The notes under the pieces were generated by a model. That model searched no databases, had not been told where the DNA came from, and saw only the letters and a program-made list of their open reading frames with translations. This document shows positions 34,227 through 43,101 of a stretch of DNA of 51,822 nt, in pieces; the stretch's first letter is position 1; each line of letters starts with the position of its first letter. The DNA lies in contig CAJOIQ010000022.1 in assembly GCA_905234795.1 (NCBI GenBank), positions 1 to 51,822 on the forward strand. The letters are read 5' to 3'. Origin of the DNA: an uncultured Bacteroidales bacterium (GTDB taxonomy: Bacteria > Bacteroidota > Bacteroidia > Bacteroidales > UBA932). The position numbers and the translations under genes were made by a program.

Positions 34227-37200
34227 ATGGTTAAAAGAATCGTCCTGGCCCTTGCCGGCCTGCTAGTCGCCCTCGGGATGAGTGCGCAGAACTTCAAGGT
34301 GTCGCTCCAGCTTAAGGATGCCACCACAGGAGAATCCGTAGGTTTCGCTACCGTCTCCCTGGCCCCCGAAAAAGGCCAGCACAAGTACACCCTGAGCGAT
34401 GCCGATGGCAAGGCCACCATCGAAAAAGTCAAGGCTGGTAAATACACCCTCAAGGCCGAGATTATGGGTTACAAGGCTTGGCAGAAAGAAGTGAATGTCA
34501 ATGCCGACCTGAACATCGGTGTGGTCAAGATGGAAACCGACCAGCAGGTGTTGGATGCCGCTTCCGTGAGCGCCGTGGGCAATCCCATCATCATCAAGAA
34601 GGACACCGTGGAGTATAACGCATCGTCCTTCAAGATTTCCGATGACAACATGCTGGTGGACCTTCTCAAGAAGCTGCCGGGCATCGAGGTGGGAGAGGAC
34701 GGTTCCATTACCTCCAACGGTGAGACCATCTCCAAGATCACCATCGAGGGCAAGACCTTCTTCCTGGACGATCCCCAGCTGGCCACCCAGAACATCCCCG
34801 CCAAGCTGGTGGAGAAAGTGAAGGTGGTGAAGAAAAAGAGTGAGCAGGCCGAGTTCACCGGCATCGACGACGGAAATGACGAGACCGTCATCGACCTCAG
34901 CGTGCAGAAAGGCATGATGAACGGCCTCTTCGGCAACCTTACGGTTGGCGGCGGCCACGACATTCCCAGCTCCTCCACGCTGATGAACGACTGGCGCTGG
35001 CAGGCCGGCGGCATGCTGGGCAAGTTCACGGAGAAAGACCAGATCAGCGTCATCCTCAATGCCAACAACACCAACAACCGCAGCTTCAACGACCTTGCCG
35101 GCGGCATGATGGGCGGCATGATGGGCGGCGGCGGCATGATGGGCCGTGGCGGCGGCGGTTTCGGCGGCAACTCCAACGGTATCAACACGTCCTGGATGGC
35201 CGGTCTCAACGGCAATACGGAATTCTTCGACGGCAAGATGCAGGCAGGTGGCAACTATGTATACAATGGCTCCATCATCGACGTACTGCAGGAAACCGAC
35301 AAGGAAACCTACCAGACCGAGACTTCTACCCTTTATTCGCACGAGGACGGCAGCAGCCACCGTTACACCAACGGCCACCGCTTCGGCCTGCGCATTGAGC
35401 ATAAATTCAGCGAGAACACCTCCCTGCTCATCCAGCCCCAGGTGAACTTCGGCGGCGGTAATTACGTGCAGCAGTCCGTGTTCAATTCGGCCCTCAACAG
35501 CGCCGACAACAAGATCAGCGACGGTTTCACCAACAACACCGGCAACAACAAGAACGTCACCACCAGCGGCTTTATGCTCCTGCGTCAGCGTCTGGGAATT
35601 CCGGGACGTACCATTTCCCTCAACGCCACATGGAATGTCTCCGACAACACCATGAGCGGCCTGAACCAGTCCCTCACCAATACCTATGCCGACGGTGCCC
35701 TTACCGATGCCACCACCATCAACCAGCTCATCGAGCAGCGTTCCAAGAGCCAGTCCCTGGGCGGCCGTCTGGTGTACACCGAGCCTCTGGGCGGCAACTT
35801 CTACCTGGAAGGCAGCTATAACGTGAACTGGTCCAATTCCGAGACCACCAAGGATGCCTACAACCACAGCGGGGATTATGGCTATACCACCACCACGCCT
35901 TATGTCCTGGGTGATATCTATATGGATTACAAGACCAAGGGAGAAAAGGACGATACCTACAGCAACGAGGTCATCAACCGCAACCTGAACCAGACTGTGG
36001 GCGTGGCGTTCATGTATCAGGAGGAGAACATCCGTGCCCAGCTGGGTGCATCGGCCATCCATACCAATACCTATAATTATACCAATTCCGGCAACAAGAC
36101 CAACGTGGAGCCTTATAGGGATTTGCGCTGGAACTTCGCTCCCCGGGCCATGCTCTTCGCCGATTTCAACGAGAACGCCAACGTGCGCCTCTTCTACAAC
36201 GGCCGCAGCAGCCAGCCTTCCACCAGTCAGCTGAACCCCGTTCTGGACAACTCCAACCCGCTGGCCCTCAGCCTGGGTAACCCGCACCTGAATCCTTACT
36301 TCAGCCACAATATCCGTAACGAGTGGGAGTTCTCCAACAAACAGACCTTCTTCACCGCCCGCCTCAATTTGCAGGCCGGTATGGTCCAGAACCCCATCAC
36401 CAATGCCATCTGGTACAACGGCGCCCGCCAGTATACCATGCCGGTGAACGGTGAGAATACCTACAATGCCAGCGCCCGTATCATGATCAACGCGCCCATT
36501 GCCAAGAGCAACTTCTCCATCTCCAACATGACCAACGTGAGCTACTCCAAGAGCGGCAGCTACCTGGCCAACGACAGTTTTAACTGGCAGAAGTATTTCG
36601 AGAAGGATGCCACAACCGGTGATCTTACCGATAATTTCCTGTATGACGACTTCTATAAGGATTATTATCAGGACAAGACCAGCAGCTGGGACACCGACTT
36701 CCGGGCCAACACCACCCGTTCCCTCTCCGTGACGGAAAACCTCCGGGTAACTTACCGTTCCGATTATGTTGAGGTGGTCGTGGGCGCCCGCACCCGCGTG
36801 AGCAAGCCCTGGTACACCGTACAGTCGGCTGTAAACGCCACCTGGAACAACCGTGTGAACGGCTCCTTCAAGTGGACGGTAGGGGACAGCGGCTTCGAGA
36901 TCAGTACCGACGCTTCCTATAACTGGTATCGCGGTTATACCACCGAGCAACCTTCCACGCTCATCTGGAACGCCTCCATCTCCCAGCAAATCTTCCGCAA
37001 GCAGGCCACCATCGGCCTCAAGGCCTACGATATCCTGGACCGTGCCACCAACCTCACGGTGTCCGATACCGCCAACTACCATTCCGAGGTGCGTAACAAC
37101 ACCCTGGGACGGTATATCATGCTCACCTTCACCTGGCGCTTCGGCACCTTCGGCGGCCGCAACAACCGTATGGGTCCCGGCGGCATGGGTGGCCCCGGCG

Positions 37201-37241
37201 GCGGCTTCCGTGGCGGCCCGCCCATGGGTGGACGTTTCTAA
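34227..37241 (+). CDS. TonB-dependent-receptor-like outer membrane beta-barrel protein
   Basis: The start is ATG 34227, which gives a good signal peptide (VKRIVLALAGLLVALGMSAQ) and 1004 residues. The order is a carboxypeptidase-regulatory-like domain (about 22-105), a plug-like region (about 110-230, MLVDLLKKLPGIEVGEDG), and a large beta-barrel of the OMP_b-brl_3 type to the end. Unlike SusC proteins, no SusD gene follows and no TonB box was identified. Two Gly/Met-rich stretches stand out: about 308-335 (GGMMGGMMGGGGMMGRGGGG) and the C-terminal 25 residues (GPGGMGGPGGGFRGGPP). Such receptors import or export unknown substrates. The barrel does not end in the usual aromatic beta-signal until RF. 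Confidence 0.85.
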   Translation: MVKRIVLALAGLLVALGMSAQNFKVSLQLKDATTGESVGFATVSLAPEKGQHKYTLSDADGKATIEKVKAGKYTLKAEIMGYKAWQKEVNVNADLNIGVVKMETDQQVLDAASVSAVGNPIIIKKDTVEYNASSFKISDDNMLVDLLKKLPGIEVGEDGSITSNGETISKITIEGKTFFLDDPQLATQNIPAKLVEKVKVVKKKSEQAEFTGIDDGNDETVIDLSVQKGMMNGLFGNLTVGGGHDIPSSSTLMNDWRWQAGGMLGKFTEKDQISVILNANNTNNRSFNDLAGGMMGGMMGGGGMMGRGGGGFGGNSNGINTSWMAGLNGNTEFFDGKMQAGGNYVYNGSIIDVLQETDKETYQTETSTLYSHEDGSSHRYTNGHRFGLRIEHKFSENTSLLIQPQVNFGGGNYVQQSVFNSALNSADNKISDGFTNNTGNNKNVTTSGFMLLRQRLGIPGRTISLNATWNVSDNTMSGLNQSLTNTYADGALTDATTINQLIEQRSKSQSLGGRLVYTEPLGGNFYLEGSYNVNWSNSETTKDAYNHSGDYGYTTTTPYVLGDIYMDYKTKGEKDDTYSNEVINRNLNQTVGVAFMYQEENIRAQLGASAIHTNTYNYTNSGNKTNVEPYRDLRWNFAPRAMLFADFNENANVRLFYNGRSSQPSTSQLNPVLDNSNPLALSLGNPHLNPYFSHNIRNEWEFSNKQTFFTARLNLQAGMVQNPITNAIWYNGARQYTMPVNGENTYNASARIMINAPIAKSNFSISNMTNVSYSKSGSYLANDSFNWQKYFEKDATTGDLTDNFLYDDFYKDYYQDKTSSWDTDFRANTTRSLSVTENLRVTYRSDYVEVVVGARTRVSKPWYTVQSAVNATWNNRVNGSFKWTVGDSGFEISTDASYNWYRGYTTEQPSTLIWNASISQQIFRKQATIGLKAYDILDRATNLTVSDTANYHSEVRNNTLGRYIMLTFTWRFGTFGGRNNRMGPGGMGGPGGGFRGGPPMGGRF

Positions 37242-37248
37242 TGCACAG

Positions 37249-37303
37249 AAAAAGATTCCGGAGGGCATCGACAATCCATTTAGCCCTCCGGAATCTTTTT
37301 TTG
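37249..37303. terminator. Bidirectional terminator
   Basis: An 18-bp perfect stem (AAAAAGATTCCGGAGGGC and its complement at 37283-37300) with a 16-nt loop has T-rich ends on both strands. It serves the convergent barrel and rluD units. Confidence 0.9.
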
Positions 37304-37311
37304 TGCAAATT

Positions 37312-38328
37312 CTATTTCACATAGTTACGCCATTTTTCGATGAGGGTGGTCATGTCGTGGGGCAAAGACGCTTCAAAATGCAGGCGCGCGCCCGTGACGG
37401 GATGGGTGAAACCCAGGGTGCGGGCGTGCAGGGCCTGGCGGGGGCACAGGGCAAAGCAGTTCTGGATGAACTGTTTGTATTTGGCGTAGATGGTGCCCTG
37501 GCGGATTTCGGCGCCGCCGTAGCGCTCGTCGTTGAACAGGGGATGGCCGATGGAAGACATGTGCACGCGGATCTGGTGCGTGCGGCCGGTTTCCAGGCGG
37601 CATTCCACCACGGTGATGAAGCCGTAGCGTTCCAGGACGCGCCAGTGCGTCACCGCCCATTTGCCCTTTTCGGGGTCGTCGTACACGCGGAAGCGCAGGC
37701 GGTCGTTGGGGTCCCGGCCGATGGTGCCTTCGATGGTGCCTTCGTCCTCCTGGATATTGCCCCACACCACGGCGGTGTAGATACGGTCTATGGAATGGAC
37801 GAAGAATTGGTCGGCCAGATTCAGCTGCGCGGCGGGGTTTTTGGCCACCACCAGCAGGCCGGAAGTGTCTTTGTCAATGCGGTGTACCAGCACGCCCATG
37901 CGCTCGTCTTCCACGTCGGGCGACAAGTGCAGGTAATAGGCCAGCGCATTCACCAGCGTGCCGTTGTAATTCCCGTGCCCGGGGTGCACCACCATGCCGG
38001 CGGGCTTGTTCACCACCAGGACGTCGTCGTCCTCGTAGACAATGTCTAAAGGTATATTCTCCGGCAGAATCTCCGTGCCCCGGCGCTCGTACGGCATCAC
38101 GAACTTCACCACGTCGCAGGGCCGCACAATGTAATTGGCCTTGACCGGTTTGTCGTTCACCAGCACATAACCCAGTTTGATGGCCTGCTGCACACGGTGA
38201 CGGGATGTGTCTTCCTGATGAGTGGAGATGAACTTGTCTACGCGCAAAGGTTCCTGCCCCTTATCGACAAGAATCCTGAAATGCTCGAACATTTCGTCCG
38301 AGGCGTTGGCAAGAAGTTCTTCCGTCAT
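37312..38328 (-). CDS. rluD: Ribosomal large subunit pseudouridine synthase RluD family
   Basis: This 338-residue enzyme isomerises uridines in 23S rRNA. It has an N-terminal S4 RNA-binding domain (about 18-85, LRVDKFISTHQ) and the catalytic domain with the Asp in VHRIDKDTSGL (about 150). Further motifs are ETGRTHQIRVHMSSIGHPL and HARTLGF. The 4-bp overlap with the upstream PASTA gene shows translational coupling, an arrangement often seen in Bacteroidota. RluD, rather than RluC, is favoured by overall length and motif spacing. Confidence 0.92.
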   Translation of the reverse strand: MTEELLANASDEMFEHFRILVDKGQEPLRVDKFISTHQEDTSRHRVQQAIKLGYVLVNDKPVKANYIVRPCDVVKFVMPYERRGTEILPENIPLDIVYEDDDVLVVNKPAGMVVHPGHGNYNGTLVNALAYYLHLSPDVEDERMGVLVHRIDKDTSGLLVVAKNPAAQLNLADQFFVHSIDRIYTAVVWGNIQEDEGTIEGTIGRDPNDRLRFRVYDDPEKGKWAVTHWRVLERYGFITVVECRLETGRTHQIRVHMSSIGHPLFNDERYGGAEIRQGTIYAKYKQFIQNCFALCPRQALHARTLGFTHPVTGARLHFEASLPHDMTTLIEKWRNYVK

Positions 38329-39125
38329 TTGGCGGGAATCTTGGAAGTGTCCAGGGTGAGGGAAAGGCCGATGCGGGAGCCCAGGGCCTTGACGGAGCCG
38401 GCAGCGTCCTGCTTGTACACCACGGCGTTCACGGAATCGGCGTAGGTGCGGATTTCGGGGTCGAAGCGTACGGTGCCCACATTGAGGAATTTGTCATGAA
38501 GGGCGTCAATGGCGCTCACGTATTTCATGCCGATGACACGCGGAACCTCCGTACGGTTGTCCTCGCTGGCTACGGCAACGCTGAGGTCTACCGTTGAGCC
38601 GCTCACCACCAGGTCTCCGGCCTTCACCTCCACGCCGTCCACGAACTGTCCCAGGACGGTGTTGGTGGCGATATCTTTAACATAGTCCAGATAACCCATG
38701 TTGAGGCCGCGGTTCTGAAGCTCGGAGCGGGCTTCGGTGACAGAGTAGCCGAAGAGATTGGGCATCACCACCTTGCGGGGAACCACAGAGTTGATGGTGA
38801 GGAAGATGCTGCGTCCTTCCTTGACGGTGGCGCCGGCCTTGGGCTGCTGACGGTATACCACACCGCCATTGAGACGGCGGACGAAAACGGAATCCACCAC
38901 CTTCACGGTCACATTGCTTTGTTTGGCCAGAACCTGGGCCTGGACCACCGTGAGGTTGGTGAAATCGGGGGCCGTCACGGTTTTTCCGTGATGGGTGATG
39001 AGCCTGAGGCCCACGGACACCAACACCACCAGCAGGGCAATGAAGGCCGCGGCCAGCAGCAGGTTCTTCCAAATCCACTTGTGCTTGTTGACGATCTTCT
39101 CTGATTTCTCTCTGGCAGAACTCAT
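38325..39125 (-). CDS. PASTA-domain membrane protein
   Basis: This 266-residue protein has a short basic cytoplasmic head, one membrane helix (about 20-42) and three periplasmic PASTA domains (about 50-115, 116-185, 190-260). The PASTA starts are recognisable as VTAPDFTNLTVVQAQ, VVMPNLFGYSVTEA and VPRVIGMKYVSAIDA. PASTA domains bind peptidoglycan fragments or beta-lactams. There is no kinase domain, unlike the Ser/Thr kinases of Gram-positives. It is cotranscribed with rluD and divergent from lnt. Confidence 0.92.
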   Translation of the reverse strand: MSSAREKSEKIVNKHKWIWKNLLLAAAFIALLVVLVSVGLRLITHHGKTVTAPDFTNLTVVQAQVLAKQSNVTVKVVDSVFVRRLNGGVVYRQQPKAGATVKEGRSIFLTINSVVPRKVVMPNLFGYSVTEARSELQNRGLNMGYLDYVKDIATNTVLGQFVDGVEVKAGDLVVSGSTVDLSVAVASEDNRTEVPRVIGMKYVSAIDALHDKFLNVGTVRFDPEIRTYADSVNAVVYKQDAAGSVKALGSRIGLSLTLDTSKIPAK

Positions 39126-39167
39126 ATCATTTGCAAAATATCTCTGCGAAGTTACGAAAAATAATTA

Positions 39168-39175
39168 TATCTTTG
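39168..39175 (+). promoter_or_regulatory. lnt -7 box (TATCTTTG), 6 nt before ATG
   Basis: TATCTTTG-TTCGTC-ATG supports the start at 39182 and predicts a nearly leaderless mRNA. Confidence 0.65.
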
Positions 39176-39181
39176 TTCGTC

Positions 39182-40786
39182 ATGAAAAGCCAAGTTCCCA
39201 TATTCATCGCGCTGGCGCTGGTCTTTGCCCTGCTCATGAGCCTGCCCTGGCTGGTGCCCCATATGGGGTGCACGGCGCTGGTAGGTTTGCTGCCCCTGCT
39301 GGTGATGGAACGCCTGTTCACCCTGGGTAAACGCCCTTATTTCTACGCGGTGCATTTTGGCTGTTTCGTGCTTTGGAATGCCATCACCACCTGGTGGGTG
39401 GGAGAAGCCACTGTGGGTGGAGCCATCTTTGCCATCCTGGCCAATTCCCTGCAGATGTCGGTCATCTTCGGCAGTTTCCGCTGGGTAAAACGCCGCACAA
39501 GGGGCATTCTGCCTTACCTGTACCTGGCTGCCGCATGGATTGCCTGGGAGCGTTTCTACCTTACATCGGCCCAGATTTCCTGGCCCTGGCTGGTGCTGGG
39601 GAACGCTTTTGCCGATACCACCGGCCTGGTGCAATGGTATTCCGTGCTGGGCACGCTGGGCGGTTCGCTGTGGGTGTGGGTGAGCAATCTCTCCCTCTTC
39701 GGCCTCATGGTGGCGCTGTCCGACGCCCGCATGGCCCGCTGGAATGTCAAGGCCCGGGTGGCTGCCTTCGCCGGTGTTCTGGTGGCGGTTTTCGGCCCCA
39801 TGGTGTGGTCGGCCGCTCTCAGGTTCCAGGAGGAAGGCCCCCGGCTTCAGGTGGTCATCGGCCAGCCCAACCTGGATCCTTATGAGAAATTCGAATCCCT
39901 GAGCCAGGACCAGCAGGACGCCCGTTTCATCGACCAGTTGGAAAAGGCCGCGTGGCCGGCCGACGATACCCCCGTGCTGGTGCTGGCTCCCGAGACCTTT
40001 ACCAACCATATCTTTACCAACGACGTTACATCCGACGGCACGTTCCTCACCTTCCAAAGTTTCCTGAGAAAGCATCCCTCGGCCCGGATCATCTTCGGCG
40101 CCTCCACCTACGACAGGAATGTGGCCCATTCGGCCCCGCACCCTTGCTCGTACGACATGGGAACCCGCTCCGACGGCCGTCATATGTGGTATACCGCACA
40201 CAATACCGCCATCCTTACCGATACCAGCGGCCGATATCCCCTGTACCACAAATCCAAGCTGGTGGTGGGCGTGGAACTCACGCCTTATCCCAAGGTTTTC
40301 CTTCCGCTGGAAAAGCTGCTGGGCGGCAATCTCATGGGGAAGGAAGTGGGGCAGAAAGAGGTTTCCTGCCTGGATAACATCGGCACCGCCGTGTGCTATG
40401 AATCGGTTTATGGGGAGCATTGTGCCGGGTATGTGAGAAAGGGGGCCGAGCTGCTCACCGTCATTACCAACGATGCCTGGTGGGGAAATACGCCCGGGTA
40501 CCGGCAGCACTTGAATTTCAGCCGCCTGCGCGCCATTGAAACGCGCCGGTGGGTGGCTCGCTGCGGCAACACGGGAATATCGGCCATCATCGATCCCTGC
40601 GGCCGCATCCTGGACCGTACGCCCTGGTGGGAGGAAGCCGTGCTGCAAGGCTCTGTACAACTGCTCACGGGGCAAAGTTTCTTTGTCCGTTACGGTGACA
40701 TGGTGGGCCGTGTGTGCGTATTCCTGTTTCTGCTGCTGGGTGCGGCCGCCCTGTTCCGGCCGGTAAAAATCAAGCGGGAAGGGTAA
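39182..40786 (+). CDS. lnt: Apolipoprotein N-acyltransferase
   Basis: This 534-residue integral membrane enzyme adds the third acyl chain to lipoproteins, consistent with the many lipoproteins here. The N-terminal half has about seven membrane helices. The nitrilase-like periplasmic domain has the catalytic Glu in VLAPETFTNH, the Lys in YHKSKLVVG and the Cys in IGTAVCYESVYGEHC. A final helix lies at about 505-525. The start after the promoter is preferred over an upstream in-frame ATG at 39131. Its last 17 bp overlap the end of the convergent histidine kinase gene. Confidence 0.95.
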   Translation: MKSQVPIFIALALVFALLMSLPWLVPHMGCTALVGLLPLLVMERLFTLGKRPYFYAVHFGCFVLWNAITTWWVGEATVGGAIFAILANSLQMSVIFGSFRWVKRRTRGILPYLYLAAAWIAWERFYLTSAQISWPWLVLGNAFADTTGLVQWYSVLGTLGGSLWVWVSNLSLFGLMVALSDARMARWNVKARVAAFAGVLVAVFGPMVWSAALRFQEEGPRLQVVIGQPNLDPYEKFESLSQDQQDARFIDQLEKAAWPADDTPVLVLAPETFTNHIFTNDVTSDGTFLTFQSFLRKHPSARIIFGASTYDRNVAHSAPHPCSYDMGTRSDGRHMWYTAHNTAILTDTSGRYPLYHKSKLVVGVELTPYPKVFLPLEKLLGGNLMGKEVGQKEVSCLDNIGTAVCYESVYGEHCAGYVRKGAELLTVITNDAWWGNTPGYRQHLNFSRLRAIETRRWVARCGNTGISAIIDPCGRILDRTPWWEEAVLQGSVQLLTGQSFFVRYGDMVGRVCVFLFLLLGAAALFRPVKIKREG

Positions 40787-42806
40787 AGACAAAGCGGGCG
40801 CCACGGGTGTAGGAGGTGTCCAGGACAATGTCTCCACCCAGACGGCGGGCAATGCCACGCGCTACGGTGAGGCCGATTCCGGTGCCGTCATAGTAATCGT
40901 CCAACTGCACGAATTCTTCAAAGATGCGCTCGGCGTCGGCGGGCGGTACGCCCATGCCCGAATCCTCCACGGCATAGGCGATATGGGCGTCCTGGGACTG
41001 GATGGTGAGCTTCACGATGGCCGGCTTGGCCTTGGCGCCGGCCTTCACGGCGGCTTCGGCGGGACGCGTGAACTTCTGTGCATTGTCCAGCAGCAGGGCC
41101 AGGGCGCGCGTGGCTTGTATGAGGTTGGTGGTGATGTTGGTCCTGGCCAGGGCGTCGTCGGTGACCAGGCTGAAGGAGATGTGCCGGGCCCGGCGGATAC
41201 CGGACTCCAGGATGGCTTCTTCGGCCAGTTTTTTCACGGGAATGATGTCGGGGCGGGGGATATCGGTTTTGGCCGCGGTGTCCGACAGCTCCAGCATTTT
41301 GTTCACCAGCCCGGTAATGCGCTCCGTATTCTCCACAATTCCCTTGTTGATCTCGGCCTTTTCTTCATCTCCCAGCTCCATGCCGGGCGTGGTGATGAGC
41401 TGGGTGAAGCCGCTGAGCACGTTGAGCGGGGAGCGGACCTCGTGGGAAATCTGCTGGATGAAGAAGGACTTCATGCGGGCCGATTCCTCGGCGCGGGCAT
41501 AGGCCAGGGCGAGTTCCTCGTTCTTCTGCTTCAGGCGACGGTCCGTTCGGGCGCGGTTGATCAGGAAAATGGCCATGGCGGCAATGATGATGGCAAAGGC
41601 AATCACAATGGCCAGCAGGCGCTCGTTCCTCAAGGCGGCCTTCTGTTGGGCGATGGTCTTTTCCTTCTCATGGGTCTGGAACACAGTGGCCATTTCTTCA
41701 ATCTGGTTCCTGCGGTCGGCGACGATGGCGGTGTCCAGGGCTGCGCAAATCTCCCGGCCGGTTCGCAGCGCTTTGGCCGTACGGCCGGCATAGGCGTTGG
41801 ACAGGTATTTGGGGATGAGGGCTTCTTTCACAAAGTCCAGGGTTCCCGCTATGGCCTCCGTTTCCTTGTATTCGTCCAGGTACTCGTAGTGGTCGGCGGC
41901 TTCGGACCATCTTCCGGCGGCAAAGAGGGCGTCGGCGGCCATGATTTTTCCCTGAATCATGGGATACAGGTCCGTGAGGGTAAAGGACTGGAGGTATTTC
42001 CTGGCCTGCTCTGTCTGGCCGATGGCGGCGCAGTAACGGGAATGCAGGTGGAAATACAAGCCCTCCAGCAAGGCCCGTGTGGCGGCCACCCGGTTGGGAC
42101 GCCGGAGATAGGCTTCATAGGACTTGTCCATGCGCCTTATCCAAATTTCGGCCTTTTCCGGGAGACCTTTGGAGATGTATTTTTCGGCTACGTCGTAGCA
42201 GTGGATGACCAGATTGGAGAGGAAAACATCTCCTCCGAAAGTGGAATCGATGTCCTCGTCCACTATCTTCACGGACAGGTAATAGGATTTGAGAAGCTGG
42301 TTTTCTCCTTCTTCCAGCTGGTCCAGCTGGATAAGACACAGACCCATGATGCACTGCAGCCAGGACAGCTGGCTGTCCCGGATAGTGGCTCCGCCTTCCA
42401 CCAGTTCCAGGACATCCCGGCTCAGGCGCAGCGCTTCTTCATAGTTCCCCCTAATGATCATGGCTTCGCTCAGGGCCACGCCGGCCGTCACGTGCTGGAC
42501 CATGTCTTCGTCGGTGCGGGGAGTGACATCGTAGGCTCTCCGGTAGTAGAACTCGCTCTGGAGGGTTTTCCCGGGCTGGTTTCCATAGGTGAGACCGCGA
42601 TAATTATCGGCCTCCAGGGAGGTGATGTCTCCCGTCTTTTCCAGACTGTCGGCCAGGAACAGCGTCCTTTCATCATTTCCGCTCAGCTGGGCCATCCTGA
42701 TCATGACAGACCCGTCCCTGGTGCCCGCCTGAGGAACTGCTCCTTGCCGGCTGCAGGCCAGGGGAAGCAGGAGTGTCAATATGAGCAGGATGCGTTTCAC
42801 GGTCAT
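40770..42806 (-). CDS. Lipoprotein-type sensor histidine kinase with TPR sensor region
   Basis: The start is ATG 42806, giving 678 residues; the longer frame starts with TTG inside the promoter. An N-terminal export signal ends in LLPLAC, so the sensor part may be lipidated. Residues 30-400 are helical with TPR-like units, and a membrane helix lies at about 400-420 (LLAIVIAFAIIIAAMAIFLI). Then come a coiled coil, the HisKA H-box (QQISHEVRSPLNVLSG) and a HATPase domain (VEDSGMGVPP, GTGIGLTVARGIARRLGG). No receiver or output domain follows, so the partner response regulator must be elsewhere. A lipobox together with a membrane helix is unusual; the signal may simply be cleaved. Confidence 0.88.
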   Translation of the reverse strand: MTVKRILLILTLLLPLACSRQGAVPQAGTRDGSVMIRMAQLSGNDERTLFLADSLEKTGDITSLEADNYRGLTYGNQPGKTLQSEFYYRRAYDVTPRTDEDMVQHVTAGVALSEAMIIRGNYEEALRLSRDVLELVEGGATIRDSQLSWLQCIMGLCLIQLDQLEEGENQLLKSYYLSVKIVDEDIDSTFGGDVFLSNLVIHCYDVAEKYISKGLPEKAEIWIRRMDKSYEAYLRRPNRVAATRALLEGLYFHLHSRYCAAIGQTEQARKYLQSFTLTDLYPMIQGKIMAADALFAAGRWSEAADHYEYLDEYKETEAIAGTLDFVKEALIPKYLSNAYAGRTAKALRTGREICAALDTAIVADRRNQIEEMATVFQTHEKEKTIAQQKAALRNERLLAIVIAFAIIIAAMAIFLINRARTDRRLKQKNEELALAYARAEESARMKSFFIQQISHEVRSPLNVLSGFTQLITTPGMELGDEEKAEINKGIVENTERITGLVNKMLELSDTAAKTDIPRPDIIPVKKLAEEAILESGIRRARHISFSLVTDDALARTNITTNLIQATRALALLLDNAQKFTRPAEAAVKAGAKAKPAIVKLTIQSQDAHIAYAVEDSGMGVPPADAERIFEEFVQLDDYYDGTGIGLTVARGIARRLGGDIVLDTSYTRGARFVFTLPA

Positions 42807-42810
42807 GTTG

Positions 42811-42818
42811 CAAAGATA
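42811..42818 (-). promoter_or_regulatory. Histidine kinase -7 box (TATCTTTG), 4 nt before ATG
   Basis: On the minus strand TATCTTTG-CAAC-ATG supports the start at 42806. Confidence 0.65.
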
Positions 42819-42880
42819 CAAAAAAAGTTAACGTTAAGGCCGAAGCCTGCGGCGTTCATGTCAAAACCATCGAGCGCCAC

Positions 42881-43019
42881 CTTGCCGCGTTGACGTGTAG
42901 ATTGCGCAGAAGGCCGATTCTTTGTCGACGTGGTAACAAAATCGGATAATTTGCTGGAAAACGTAGCCACGTTGACGTGTAGAAGGCGTACAATGGCGAT
43001 TTCGCGTCAACGCGGCAAG
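42881..43019. repeat. Direct and inverted repeats in a gene-free region
   Basis: The region 42835-43101 has no gene. CTTGCCGCGTTGACG (42881-42895) recurs as an exact reverse complement at 43005-43019. The core GTTGACGTGTAG occurs twice in direct orientation (ending 42900 and 42982). This marks the left edge of a less conserved stretch of the window. Confidence 0.65.
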
Positions 43020-43031
43020 ATGCCGCCTCGC

Positions 43032-43058
43032 GTCATCGCGAGCGAAGCGCGGCGATCC
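43032..43058. repeat. REP-like repeat (GTCATCGCGAGCGAAG class)
   Basis: GTCATCGCGAGCGAAGCGCG plus GCGATCC is a dispersed repeat of the same class as the copy inside the GH92 gene at 12829-12857. Confidence 0.65.
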
Positions 43059-43060
43059 AG

Positions 43061-43094
43061 AAAACAGGCGCCCCTCAAAAATGAAGGACGCCTG
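43061..43094 (-). terminator. Terminator of the fimbrillin-like gene
   Basis: On the minus strand CAGGCG and CGCCTG form the stem, followed by TTTT. It lies immediately after the stop of the gene at 43102. Confidence 0.6.
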
Positions 43095-43101
43095 ATTATT
43101 A

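Noticed and set aside
34263..37274. Very long minus-strand open frame opposite the outer-membrane barrel gene
   Set aside because: Its His/Gly/Val-rich translation is the usual shadow of a GC-rich gene, and the plus-strand protein has a signal peptide and clear domains.
40983..42893. Long plus-strand frame opposite the histidine kinase
   Set aside because: The minus-strand protein has H-box and ATP-binding motifs and a promoter; the plus frame is low-complexity shadow.
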